Assembly (NCBI GenBank): GCA_910575255.1
Contig: CAJTEM010000003.1
Coordinates: 62,001 to 126,000 of the forward strand
DNA: 64,000 nucleotides
Reading direction: 5' to 3'
Source of the DNA: Lachnospiraceae bacterium
Lineage (GTDB): Bacteria > Bacillota > Clostridia > Lachnospirales > Lachnospiraceae
Part shown: piece after piece, positions 23,397-33,002 of the stretch
Numbering within the stretch: the stretch's first letter is position 1
How the letters are laid out: each line of letters begins with the position of its first letter
Translations under genes and position numbers: made by a program
The notes under the pieces: model-generated
What the model saw: the letters and a program-made list of their open reading frames with translations, nothing else
Database searches by the model: none
What the model was told of the DNA's origin: nothing

Positions 23397-26300
23397 TCAG
23401 ATACCACTTGAATTGTTATCTTCCGGATCCGTTTTGGAATCATCCGGCTCATTCACATAAGCAGCTTCCTGCTCAATCCGGATATCATTCCCTTCCGGTT
23501 CTGCTTCCTGCCCCTTCTTCTCTGCCGCTTCCTCCGGTTCATTGTCCGAAGCTGCCGGGTCCTCCGACTCTCCGGGAAGCTTTGCTGCCTCCGGTGTCTC
23601 TGGACTATCCGGCTCAGCCGTATCCGAATCGCCTCCTGTTTCCTCCTCTGTCAGCTCCTCTTCCTTCTTCGCTGGTTCCTGATCCAGGGAAAGCTTCTCA
23701 TCCTCCGAACCTGCAGCCTGATTCGGAAAATTTTCTGCTGCCATCTTTCTGGCTGCTTCGATAAAGGCATTCTTCTCGGATATGGCTCCTGCCTTCTCCT
23801 TTACCTCCAGACTGTCGATATTGACCTGCGTCCCATCCATCTCCAGGATTGTGACGGCAATGGTTCCGGACTGCGGGTTGCCTTCCCACTGAATATTCAG
23901 CACACCCTCCTCGTCGCTCTCATATACGTCTGCCTCCTCCGGATCATATTCTCCGGCATTGGAAGGCGTTGCGTTGGACGGGCTTGCCTTGGCTGCTGCC
24001 ATCTTCTCAAGCATCTCCGTCACCGGTCTGGCATTGGAAGCTGTCGCAATCTCAAAATCCTCTGTCAGTTCTGCGTCCTCCACGATGGCGTAGAAGATTC
24101 CATCCGAGAACAGATTCATCTCTACTGCAACACCCTGTCCTGACTCATAATTGTCATAGTAGTCCGCCAGATCCACGAAGATGGTCTCCGGCTCGGTGAA
24201 GATGTGGATGGGGTCATCGTCGAGGATGAAATCCTTGAGAAAGAATGTATCAACGGATCTTTCCACATCAATACTGTCAATATCCACTCCTGATGAACCA
24301 TCTGCCATCCACCAGATCGATACGCTGATCGCATCTCCGCTTGGCATCACGGTCCAGGTAAAGGTCGCTGTATGCTTACCTTCGCTTTCCGCAGAGCCAA
24401 AAGGATTTCCTCCATTTGCCTTTTCCCAGCTATATCCGGATGCTGCTTCCGAATTCACCACATTTCCTTCCAGTATCCCGTTGAATCCGGCATCTGAGCT
24501 TAACTCTACGGTCACTGTCACCGGATCTGCTCCCGCTTGATAATCCGGCAGATATTCCTGCAGTTCCAGGGAGTAGCTGTCATATCCATTCCCTTCATTT
24601 TTCTGATTCAGGAATGTGTGAATCTTCCCAGGCGCCGGTTTTGATGATTTTTCCACATCAATACTGTCAATATCCACTCCTGGAGAATCATCTGCCATCC
24701 ACCAGATCGATACGCTGATATCCTCTCCGCTCGGCATCACATCCCAGATAAAGATTGCTCTTTGTCTCCCTTCGCTTTCCGCAGAGCCAAAAGAATTTCC
24801 TTCATTTGCCTTTTCCCAGCTGTATCCGGATGCTGCTTCCGAATTCACTGCATTTCCTTCCAGTATCCCGTTGAACCCCGCATCTGAGCTTAACTCTACG
24901 GTCACTGTCACCTGGTCTTCCCCGGCTTTATAATCCGGCAGATATTCCCCTAATTTCAAGGAGTAGCTGTCATATCCGCCATTTTCATTTTTCTGATTCA
25001 GGAATGTGTGGATCTTTCCGGGTGTTGGATCTTCCTTCTGTTCCACCTCCACCTTCAACAGATTCACCTCTGAATACCCATTCATATCCATAATCTGGAT
25101 ATTCAGGTAATCATTGGCCGGAGTAATCGTTTTTGTCAGCGTTTTGCTGAATTCCGTGCCTTCTGCATTCGTAAATCCGCCTGCTTCATTATATCCGATC
25201 TGCGCCTTCACTTCCTTATCAAAAGTCAAGATCACCGTGGTTTCCTTCCCTGCTTCAAACGCACGATCATATTCGCTGAATTTCGTCTCAAATCCGGTCC
25301 ACGCCGCCATAAACCGATGCAGTCCTTCAACCGGCGGCGCCTTCTCCACAACCTCCGCCGTCACTTCCAGAAGCCCCAGCGGCAGCCTGCTGTCATCTCC
25401 TGCCTGAATACTGAATCCGTCACCGCCCGGCTTAGCAGTGAAATCCACCCTTCTTCCGGTCACAGTCTTATCGCTTCCGGTCACCATCATCTTCACCTGA
25501 GACTCTTTATCAAAGACGGCTGTAATCTTTACCTTATCTCCCTGTTCAAATGCACAGAGATCCGACAGCTTTCCGCTGTAGGTGTCACCATTTCCGCCCC
25601 AGGAATGGGTAAACACATAGATCGGCGGAACATTTTCCTGCACCACTTCGACATCCAGCAGCTTCACGGCAGAGTTCCCCTTCATATCGGCAATCCACAC
25701 GCTCAGCTCGTCATTTCCCGGCGTGAATTCCATCGTCAGGACCTTACCCGCTGTGCTTTTGGAATCCGTAACCTCATCCAGCGTTCCCATCGCATAATAG
25801 CGGATGCCTCCCGTAACCTCCTGATCAAAAGTCAGCTTCAGCGTGATCGGATATCCCTTGACAAATCCCTCATTGTAAGCACTGAAAGAGGTCGCATACT
25901 TCTGGTCAATTGCCGTGAATTCCATGATCTTTTCCGCATCCTGCTCCACCTTGACGCTCATCAGCTTCACGACACCATTTCCGTTCATATCGGCAATCCC
26001 GATCCCTAAGCTGTCATCGCTGGGCTTGATTGCGGTCGTAAAGGTCCTGCCCGTGCTGCTTCCCTCTGCTCTCGTCCATTCCGGCTTGTTGTAATCCACA
26101 AAGGCCCTTACGTCCTTATCAAAAGTCAGAGTCACTTTTGTTTCCTTGCCCGGCTTATACCGTCCATAGAATCTGGTAAAATCCGTATTCCATGTACTCC
26201 AGGCACCTCGGAATATCTTGACTGCCCCGCTCAGTCCGTCAAATACCCCCGCTTCTCCGTATACCACCGCAAATTTTGAGAATCTGCTGCTGGCGAATGT

Positions 26301-29168
26301 GACCGTATCCGGATTTCCATCCAAATCCTCTAAGCAGGAAAGCTCTCCATTGTGTTCCCGCACCACAGCAAAATCATAATTCTTATTCTTCAGCTCATCC
26401 GGCACCGGAATCTTGAAGCTGACCGGCTCATCGGTCTCTGAAACCTTCGTCCGCCTTGTTCCCTCTACCTTATATACTGTGATATCAGAAACCTTGGCAA
26501 ACCCTATCCCCTCGGCCTGATCCCCGAATAATGCCTGCACTTTTTCTGTCTCTGCCTCTGACAGCTCCCCTTTATCGACGACAAAGTCTACCTTCACGCC
26601 TCGGTTGATCTCTTCGCTGCTGAGGACTGCGGTTGCTGCCTCCTTCTTGCTCGAAGCCAGGATTCCTGCGCTGCGGTTTCCCGTCACCTGAACATAATCG
26701 TTAAAATTCGGTTTTCCGGCAATCTCCACTTTAATGTCCATGATCTTGGCAAAACGTTTGGTTTCCGGCATCGCTCCCAGCTGAATCCCTACATAATCAT
26801 CACTGGGCCGTTCTGTCCGGCTGATCTTGACCGCCTCGCTGTATGGACCGCAATTCCACACTCCGCCTATATTAAATGCGATTGCTCCCGGCATTCTCTT
26901 ATCAAAGGTTGCGGTAACCGTCACGGTATCTCCCACCTGATAGTCCGAATGCCACTTGCTGATCTGGGTGCCGAATCCGCTCCAGGAGCTTGTGAGAACC
27001 GCGATCGGCTCCTCCTCCAGCTCCTTATTATTGGTCACGACCCTCAGATTCGTGATCCTCATGGAACCGTCTCCGGAGCTGATCTGGATATAATCAATCT
27101 CCTCCGGAATCAGATAATCCGGCAAAAAGTTCTGGATATCGTGATACGAGAATATGGCCTGCTTCACCTTCTTTTGGTCAGAGGACCCGCTCTGCTCCTC
27201 TGTGATATAAGCAGGCGTCACTCCCTGCCGTTTTCCGTCAACCATGGTAAACTGCAAAGACGGCTCAATATCCTCCTCAGTCTCAAATTCCACCACAAGA
27301 TATGCGCCTGCCTTTATCTTCTGCCGGATCTCCCCGATCTTTTCAATATCTCCCCACTGCCAGGATCCCAGCGAAATATCCTGCGGATAGTTAAATCCCT
27401 CCTCATTCGCCACATCCTTATAGGTGGGCCGGTTCGGTGAAGAGTATCCGCCCTCCTTTTCCAGCTTATCCTTCTTCGAGTCCCCCGGATCCTCAACCTT
27501 ATCCTCGCTGAACCAGATATCCATAATCTGCGCATCGTTGTACGCCGAAAGCTGCAGCGAATCCACCTTGGCATCCCAGCTTAAATGCAGCATATTCCGG
27601 AAGGAATCCATCCGCATGCTGAACACATGGGTTCGGGTCGCTTCCCGGTTCGACACCTTATAGCTCTTTCCGTTTTTCCACTCTCCGTTCACCGAAGCGC
27701 CCCAGCTCAGCACGGTCCACCCCTCATAATCCGGGGTCGCGCACTTATACTGCACACACAGATACAGATCGTCCGGAGCATCCAGAATACGCTCGATATC
27801 CGTACAGATCCAAGGCTCGTTCGGCGCTCCGTCCTTAAACAGGGATGCCTCCCGCGGGATCTCCGAACCCACATGCAGTGTCAGCTCCTCGATCCGGCCG
27901 TCACTGTAACAGCCCAGATTCAGATAGCTCACATCACTCTCCGGCGTGATCTTCATCATCCTCCGCAGGTATTTGACGCTAAAGGTCTGTGTAACCTCCT
28001 TCGTCGAATCCGAACTGTCGGCACTGTATCCCGGGCCGTCCACCCACTGTCCGTCCACCGTAGCGCCCCATCCCATGATGCCCCAGTTCTCACGATCCGG
28101 CACACAGGAATATTTCAGGGTGATCCAGTCCGTATCCGCGCAATCCAGCAGCCAGCCGTCATTCGTCTCATATTTCTCATTGGCATCTCCGGAGAACAGC
28201 ACATAATCTCCCGGCGCCGTATACTGGGTAGCCTTTAACCGACCGCCTCCGCCATAGCCCGATACTCCCGGGCCCTTCTTTAAAATATCCACACCGATGG
28301 AAATGATTCCGACCTTATAATTCGCCCACATATCCGTGATCTGGATATTCAGATAATCATTATCCGGCGTCATCTCCTTTACCAGCTCTTTGCCTTCTCC
28401 GGTCAGAGTGCTCCACTCGCCTCCGATATTCATCCCAAACTGACTGGACACATATTTGCTGTAATTGACGGTCACCCGGATCTCATCTCCCGGTTCATAA
28501 TCCGGATTATAGTCTGAGAATTTTGTCTCAAATCCCTGCCACAGCCCGGTAAACTTGTGAAGATAATTCCCGTTATCTGCTTCACCCTTGCGCACGATCT
28601 CTGCCGAAACTTCGGTCAGATTCACGCCGGCCTGGCCTTTCATATCCGAAATCTGAATATTCAGATAATCGCTGTCCGGCACCAGAGTGATATTTCTTTT
28701 CTTTCCCTCTCCGCGGAAAGAATTCCACACTCCGTCGATATACAAACCGATCTGGCTGGTGACTGCTTTATTAAAGGACACGGAGATCCTTACTTCATCG
28801 CCCGGCTCGTAGCCTTCCACAAAATCCGTCAGCTTACACTCATACCCCACCCAGGCTGCCGTAAACTCATGGATGCAGCGTGTATCCTCCGGCTCCTCCT
28901 CTGCCTTTGTATCATCCTCCAGAATTTCCCCTTCCATCCTTGCCGTTTCGGATGGATGCTCTGTCTCCCTTTGGATGCCGGCTGTTTCTGCCTCTGTCTC
29001 GCCTTCCGGCTGTCCTTCCTTCTCCCCAGCAGCCCGGGTTTCACGGACCAGATTATTGGCGGATGCGATACACACTCCTCCGGAGGTAACTGCCAGAGCC
29101 AGGCAAAGCGCCACAGATAAAGCCCTCTTTGCCAGCATATTTTCCCAAAGCCTCGCAATATGCTTCAT
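23397..29168 (-). CDS. Giant secreted repeat protein, probable carbohydrate-binding surface protein
   Basis: The 1923-residue product starts at ATG 29168 after TAGGAGGG. A signal peptide (ALSVALCLALAVTSGGVCIA) is followed by an acidic Glu/Pro linker. Then come at least seven divergent modules of about 95 residues built on F..W.G(F/Y)E.K, Y.PGDE(I/V)..(T/S)V.F.K, and DYLNIQI.DM (residues about 100-300, 740-840, 1010-1400). Two non-homologous blocks sit between 300 and 740 (GYSADSSDS...). Two nearly identical 130-residue modules follow, then an Ala-Ser-Pro-Ser-Asn segment and an acidic tail. There is no LPXTG motif or C-terminal membrane helix. It lies 29 bases after the GH26 mannanase gene, in one unit. 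Aromatic-rich beta modules next to a mannanase suggest glycan binding; this is inference, as no CBM family was recognised. Confidence 0.8.
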   Translation of the reverse strand: MKHIARLWENMLAKRALSVALCLALAVTSGGVCIASANNLVRETRAAGEKEGQPEGETEAETAGIQRETEHPSETARMEGEILEDDTKAEEEPEDTRCIHEFTAAWVGYECKLTDFVEGYEPGDEVRISVSFNKAVTSQIGLYIDGVWNSFRGEGKKRNITLVPDSDYLNIQISDMKGQAGVNLTEVSAEIVRKGEADNGNYLHKFTGLWQGFETKFSDYNPDYEPGDEIRVTVNYSKYVSSQFGMNIGGEWSTLTGEGKELVKEMTPDNDYLNIQITDMWANYKVGIISIGVDILKKGPGVSGYGGGGRLKATQYTAPGDYVLFSGDANEKYETNDGWLLDCADTDWITLKYSCVPDRENWGIMGWGATVDGQWVDGPGYSADSSDSTKEVTQTFSVKYLRRMMKITPESDVSYLNLGCYSDGRIEELTLHVGSEIPREASLFKDGAPNEPWICTDIERILDAPDDLYLCVQYKCATPDYEGWTVLSWGASVNGEWKNGKSYKVSNREATRTHVFSMRMDSFRNMLHLSWDAKVDSLQLSAYNDAQIMDIWFSEDKVEDPGDSKKDKLEKEGGYSSPNRPTYKDVANEEGFNYPQDISLGSWQWGDIEKIGEIRQKIKAGAYLVVEFETEEDIEPSLQFTMVDGKRQGVTPAYITEEQSGSSDQKKVKQAIFSYHDIQNFLPDYLIPEEIDYIQISSGDGSMRITNLRVVTNNKELEEEPIAVLTSSWSGFGTQISKWHSDYQVGDTVTVTATFDKRMPGAIAFNIGGVWNCGPYSEAVKISRTERPSDDYVGIQLGAMPETKRFAKIMDIKVEIAGKPNFNDYVQVTGNRSAGILASSKKEAATAVLSSEEINRGVKVDFVVDKGELSEAETEKVQALFGDQAEGIGFAKVSDITVYKVEGTRRTKVSETDEPVSFKIPVPDELKNKNYDFAVVREHNGELSCLEDLDGNPDTVTFASSRFSKFAVVYGEAGVFDGLSGAVKIFRGAWSTWNTDFTRFYGRYKPGKETKVTLTFDKDVRAFVDYNKPEWTRAEGSSTGRTFTTAIKPSDDSLGIGIADMNGNGVVKLMSVKVEQDAEKIMEFTAIDQKYATSFSAYNEGFVKGYPITLKLTFDQEVTGGIRYYAMGTLDEVTDSKSTAGKVLTMEFTPGNDELSVWIADMKGNSAVKLLDVEVVQENVPPIYVFTHSWGGNGDTYSGKLSDLCAFEQGDKVKITAVFDKESQVKMMVTGSDKTVTGRRVDFTAKPGGDGFSIQAGDDSRLPLGLLEVTAEVVEKAPPVEGLHRFMAAWTGFETKFSEYDRAFEAGKETTVILTFDKEVKAQIGYNEAGGFTNAEGTEFSKTLTKTITPANDYLNIQIMDMNGYSEVNLLKVEVEQKEDPTPGKIHTFLNQKNENGGYDSYSLKLGEYLPDYKAGEDQVTVTVELSSDAGFNGILEGNAVNSEAASGYSWEKANEGNSFGSAESEGRQRAIFIWDVMPSGEDISVSIWWMADDSPGVDIDSIDVEKSSKPAPGKIHTFLNQKNEGNGYDSYSLELQEYLPDYQAGADPVTVTVELSSDAGFNGILEGNVVNSEAASGYSWEKANGGNPFGSAESEGKHTATFTWTVMPSGDAISVSIWWMADGSSGVDIDSIDVERSVDTFFLKDFILDDDPIHIFTEPETIFVDLADYYDNYESGQGVAVEMNLFSDGIFYAIVEDAELTEDFEIATASNARPVTEMLEKMAAAKASPSNATPSNAGEYDPEEADVYESDEEGVLNIQWEGNPQSGTIAVTILEMDGTQVNIDSLEVKEKAGAISEKNAFIEAARKMAAENFPNQAAGSEDEKLSLDQEPAKKEEELTEEETGGDSDTAEPDSPETPEAAKLPGESEDPAASDNEPEEAAEKKGQEAEPEGNDIRIEQEAAYVNEPDDSKTDPEDNNSSGI
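24251..25040 (-). repeat. Tandem 390-bp repeat inside the giant surface protein
   Basis: Two copies with a period of exactly 390 bases (for example TTCCACATCAATACTGTCAA at 24261 and 24651) encode two 130-residue modules beginning GKIHTFLNQKNE and containing DYSLxLxEYLPDY-like and WWMADxSxGVDIDSIDVE segments. High DNA identity points to recent duplication or gene conversion. Confidence 0.85.
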
Positions 29169-29197
29169 ATTCCTTCCCTCCTACAACTCTGTCACGT

Positions 29198-32100
29198 CTA
29201 TCTTTTCTTTTTCATCATTAAAGCCGCCAGACATCCTGTCGCCGCCAGAGCAATCAGACCTGAAATAACCGGCAATCCATACATGGCCCAGGAAACATTT
29301 CCGGCCGCCTCCGAAGCTGCACTGCCATTATCCACACCGTCTGCCAATCCGCCGTCCGCTGTACTGCCGCCCACGACTTCTGACATGCCGTCCTCTCCTT
29401 CCACATGCTCCGTCACCTCAAATGCCGGCGCCGTTTTTCCGGAAGCCACTGCCCTTATATCATCATAGTACAGCACGCCGCGCACCTCTCCGTTCTCGTC
29501 GATGGCCGGTGAATCCCCGATAGCATTGACCCACAAACCGAATCCGGAGATATCCGATGCTGTCTCCGGGGACAGAGCCCCCCTGCCGTTCTTATCCCGG
29601 AACTCGCCAAAGGGCAGTGTCACCAGCATCGGATCCGTGGCGGACGCATATTCCGGATACTCCTGCAGATATGCCTCATAGGAACCGCCGCTGGCAGTAC
29701 TGATCTGCACCACCGTCTTCTGATTGTTTCCATCCGGCTTCACCCACAGCTGCAGCGCGTCACAATCCGACCAGTCCGCCTCCTTGGGGAACTCACAGCC
29801 CGCCCAGCCGTTGCGCGTCTCCATGTAGTCAAATTTCAGGGCATATTCCCCGCCATGCTTCCATTCGTCCGAGAGGCTGACAGTTAACTCACAGCCGCTG
29901 TCCTTGTTGCTGCTCCAGCTGTCCAGCAAAAGATTCATGAGCCCGGCATAGGACTCAAAATCATCGATCAGCAGCGGGTCATCCGAACGGGGATCGATAT
30001 TGAAGATCACCCGCACCTCCTGCAGCTTCTCGCCGCCGGCATACAGTCCGACCCTTCCGTCTGCCACCTCTCCCAGCTCTGCCAGCGTATCGCCGTCCAG
30101 CACTGCCTCAGCTTTTTTTCCGTTCATTTCTGCCGGAATCACCACCGGTTCTTTGCTGCCCTCCAGCCGGAATTCCACATTTTCTGCTTCTTCATTCAGC
30201 CGCGCCGTTATCGTCTGCTCCTCCAGGATCTGCATCCCGGCCACCGGAGCTGTGATATATCCGGTCACCTTTCCATAGGGCAGGCTCTCCGCCTTTGCCA
30301 GCTTCCCGGCAAGGATATCCTTCATCACCTCTGCCTGATCCTGGGCAAACACGCTGTTCTTATCGTTGTACATCGAGATAAAGGAATCTAAAAGCTCATG
30401 CCCGAACAGCTTTCCGCCCTCCCGTTTCTCCACCACAAAGGGGGAATAATAGCCGCCGCTCCTGGCATAGTTTGACCACAGCATAAAATAGCAGCAGTCA
30501 TATTCCGGCCTGGCCATGATATCCAGTATTTCCGTGTACCACTCCGGCCTCCGGTTCCCGGTCTCCGGGATTCCGCCTGTCTTCATGGACGACATCCCCG
30601 TCTCCGTCACTGCCATCAGCTTCCCGTGCTCCTTGGCAAAGGCATCCGTCAGCTTCAGCGTATTCTCAAAGCTCTGCCGGAAGGTATAGCCCTCCGAATC
30701 CGGCACCGGATTATTGTCATAGGTATCAAACCCTACCAGATCCACATATTCATCTCCCGGATAACGTTCCTCATATTCCTCTAAGCTCGCCGCCTCCGAG
30801 CCAGGCCCGTACAGGTACAGCAGATTGTGAATCCCCTTCTCATCTCTCAGATACTCCACCGTATATTTATAATTACTCTTGTAGGTCTGGGCGTCACAAA
30901 ACGCCTTGCCCCACCAGAACCAGCTTCCCGTATTCTCATGAAGCGGGCGGAACAGCACCGGCCCCTTCACCTGCTTTACATAATCCGCAATCACATCCAG
31001 ATGAGCCTTATATGCCTCGTGAAACGCCCCGCCCGGCAGAATCTGATTCGCACAATTCCCGGTCAGCACATAAGAATCCGCCGGTGTAAAATCAAACCCG
31101 TCATAGCTGTGGGCAAAATTCCCCTCCCGTTTCACAGATGCGGAGAAATTCGGCATATGGCTTGACAGCGTAACAATCGCTCCCCTCTCAATCGCCTCAT
31201 TGGAAAACAATGCCGCCGCCCGGATATTGCCTTCATTGGTATCCGGGATCTCCGCTCCCGGATGTCTTTCATTGTACTTGCCGGCAAACCCGCCAAACAG
31301 CCCGCCGCAGTCCATTCCCACAATCGCTGCCAGGGAACCCGTTACATCCTCCGTATCCGAATCCGACAGCTCTGCCGCGCCCGCCTTCAGCACCGTATCC
31401 TCCATGTGTCCGTAAAGCGTGGCGTCCGACTCCCCGACTGCCTTCAAATATTGATAGAGCGCCACGGTCTGCGCATCCGCATTCGGATCCGCCAGCTTTA
31501 CCTCCTTTGCATAAGCAAAAGAGGTTCCATTCACATTCAGCGCTCCCTCACTGCCAGAAATCACGGTCTTTGTCTTCACCGGCACCGTGGTTTCCTTCAG
31601 AAATTTTTCCTTCTTTACATTGCTCAGTGTGATATTATCCAGCCACACATACCCATGATAATCCGTATATTCGCCAATGATCAGAAGCATCATCTTTCCT
31701 GGTCTCTCCCTCTGCGCATACTTCTCGTCACAGCTCAGGGATACATTCACCAGCTTCAGCCCATCCACATCCTCTGCGGGCGTCTCCATGACCCTGCAGC
31801 TCTGATCTCCGAAAATATTATCGGAAAATGCTTTCACCGCCAGCTGTCCGGTCGTAAAAGCCTCCGGTTCATAATACACATCAAAATTCAGCACCTTATA
31901 AGGAGAAAAATCAATCCCTTCCTCCTCTGCCAGACAGACGCCGGTCTGACTGTAGCTGTTATCCGTATTCAGAGAATAATCCAGGTTCAGCCGCAGCATC
32001 CCCTTTTCTCTGTCATACTCACAGCCCCCGCCGCCCTGAAAACTGTCACCGGACCAGCTGTCATCATACACCCATCCCTGGTCCCCATCCTCAAAATCCC

Positions 32101-32221
32101 ATATCCTTGTCACCTCTCCCGCCTCCGGCTCCCCAAAAGCAGTCACCGAACACACAGGCGTTCCCGCTAAAATCACCGCAGCCGCCAGAGCCACCGCCCC
32201 CCGGCCTCTCTGGCCTCCCAT
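29198..32221 (-). CDS. Secreted GH26 beta-mannanase with carbohydrate-binding modules
   Basis: The preferred start is ATG at 32221 after GAGGAGAGG; a GTG at 32236 is the alternative. The protein of about 1007 residues has a signal peptide and a CBM27-like domain (about 35-200: WDFEDGDQGWVYDDSW through YVWLDNITLSNV). The GH26 barrel (about 250-625) follows, with acid/base Glu429 in FRPLHENTGSWFWWG and nucleophile Glu540 in VTETGMSS. After it come an Ig-like segment and a CBM23-like domain (LLIDDFESYAGLMNLLLDSW through GVLYYDDIRA). A C-terminal membrane helix ends in MMKKKR. The order CBM27-GH26-CBM23 is that of the mannanase of Roseburia intestinalis, from memory. It cuts beta-mannan at the cell surface. 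There is no LPXTG motif, so anchoring is by the helix. Confidence 0.92.
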   Translation of the reverse strand: MGGQRGRGAVALAAAVILAGTPVCSVTAFGEPEAGEVTRIWDFEDGDQGWVYDDSWSGDSFQGGGGCEYDREKGMLRLNLDYSLNTDNSYSQTGVCLAEEEGIDFSPYKVLNFDVYYEPEAFTTGQLAVKAFSDNIFGDQSCRVMETPAEDVDGLKLVNVSLSCDEKYAQRERPGKMMLLIIGEYTDYHGYVWLDNITLSNVKKEKFLKETTVPVKTKTVISGSEGALNVNGTSFAYAKEVKLADPNADAQTVALYQYLKAVGESDATLYGHMEDTVLKAGAAELSDSDTEDVTGSLAAIVGMDCGGLFGGFAGKYNERHPGAEIPDTNEGNIRAAALFSNEAIERGAIVTLSSHMPNFSASVKREGNFAHSYDGFDFTPADSYVLTGNCANQILPGGAFHEAYKAHLDVIADYVKQVKGPVLFRPLHENTGSWFWWGKAFCDAQTYKSNYKYTVEYLRDEKGIHNLLYLYGPGSEAASLEEYEERYPGDEYVDLVGFDTYDNNPVPDSEGYTFRQSFENTLKLTDAFAKEHGKLMAVTETGMSSMKTGGIPETGNRRPEWYTEILDIMARPEYDCCYFMLWSNYARSGGYYSPFVVEKREGGKLFGHELLDSFISMYNDKNSVFAQDQAEVMKDILAGKLAKAESLPYGKVTGYITAPVAGMQILEEQTITARLNEEAENVEFRLEGSKEPVVIPAEMNGKKAEAVLDGDTLAELGEVADGRVGLYAGGEKLQEVRVIFNIDPRSDDPLLIDDFESYAGLMNLLLDSWSSNKDSGCELTVSLSDEWKHGGEYALKFDYMETRNGWAGCEFPKEADWSDCDALQLWVKPDGNNQKTVVQISTASGGSYEAYLQEYPEYASATDPMLVTLPFGEFRDKNGRGALSPETASDISGFGLWVNAIGDSPAIDENGEVRGVLYYDDIRAVASGKTAPAFEVTEHVEGEDGMSEVVGGSTADGGLADGVDNGSAASEAAGNVSWAMYGLPVISGLIALAATGCLAALMMKKKR

Positions 32222-32296
32222 CAATCCTCTCCTCACCCCTGCACACCTCCAAACTTTGTTTATTTGCTTGTTTATCTATCTCCGGGAGGTACGCTC

Positions 32297-32427
32297 CCGC
32301 GAGTCTGCCTTTCTGCTCCGGACCCGCTCTCGCTTCGGTCTGCACGTAGCGGTACTAAGGCGCTTGAAAGACAGCGCCTAAGTGCCGACGTGCAGAGAGA
32401 GTCCGGAGCAGAAAGGCAGACTCGCGG
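32297..32427. repeat. Long palindrome A (27-bp perfect arms, shared core)
   Basis: Arms at 32297-32323 and 32401-32427 are perfect complements. Inside lies a 50-base core (32343-32392) that is itself palindromic, with GGCGCT/AGCGCC around a TGAAAGAC loop. The identical core, inverted, is in palindrome C at 32870-32919, although the outer arms of A and C are unrelated. There is no open reading frame. It lies directly upstream of the GH26 gene. Confidence 0.9.
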
Positions 32428-32478
32428 AAGCTGACATTCGCTGACACTACCAAAACACACAGAAATCTGTTTCCTCTC

Positions 32479-32511
32479 AGTAACAGTTCAGATAACCCCT
32501 GAACTGTTACT
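32479..32511. repeat. 13-bp hairpin
   Basis: AGTAACAGTTCAG and its exact complement flank a seven-base loop. There is no T-run. It sits between long palindromes A and B. Confidence 0.7.
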
Positions 32512-32648
32512 CCTCCCAGCTTTACTTTTTACCAAAACTATGCTTCAAACCATACGCAAAGATCGGGTCCTGAGCAATCCCTTATTCTTCAAACTTCCCG
32601 CCAGTACCCCAAATCACTATCCTATATCCCGGGCATGGCGTTTAACTC

Positions 32649-32814
32649 CTAGTATAACCCGTTTTAAATACCTTTCTGTTTCGGCAAGGATACTTTTCCG
32701 AGAGTGCAGAGGGAAAAGCGGAGGCGTAGTGGGGCTACGTTGAGCATTTTCCCTCTGTGCTATCGGGAAAGCAGACTGGCGAAACGGAAGGTTATTTAAA
32801 ACGGGTTATACTAG
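32649..32814. repeat. Long palindrome B (22-bp perfect outer arms)
   Basis: Outer arms begin CTAGTATAACCCG (32649-32670) and close at 32793-32814. Pairing continues imperfectly through GTTTCG/CGAAAC, then a second stem GCAGAGGGAAAA/ATTTTCCCTCTGTGC, to a small inner stem CGTAG-TGGGG-CTACG. The core differs from that of A and C. Confidence 0.9.
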
Positions 32815-32830
32815 CTCACGGAAATAACCA

Positions 32831-32969
32831 GCTCCGGCGTGGACAGGGTTCTTCGCCGGACCCTCTCCCCACGTCGGCACTTAGGCGCTGTCTTTCAAGC
32901 GCCTTAGTACCGCTACGTGGGGAACGGAGCGAGAGCGCGTCCGGCGAAGAACCCTGTCCACGCCGGAGC
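32831..32969. repeat. Long palindrome C (31-bp perfect arms, core identical to A)
   Basis: Arms at 32831-32861 and 32939-32969 are perfect complements. The 50-base core at 32870-32919 is the exact reverse complement of the core of palindrome A. The sequences between core and arms are also related between A and C (CGCTCTCGCT-like). It lies between the GH26 gene and the ABC permease stop codon. Confidence 0.9.
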
Positions 32970-33002
32970 GTCCCCCTCGCGACTCCCATACAAGCGTACC
33001 AC

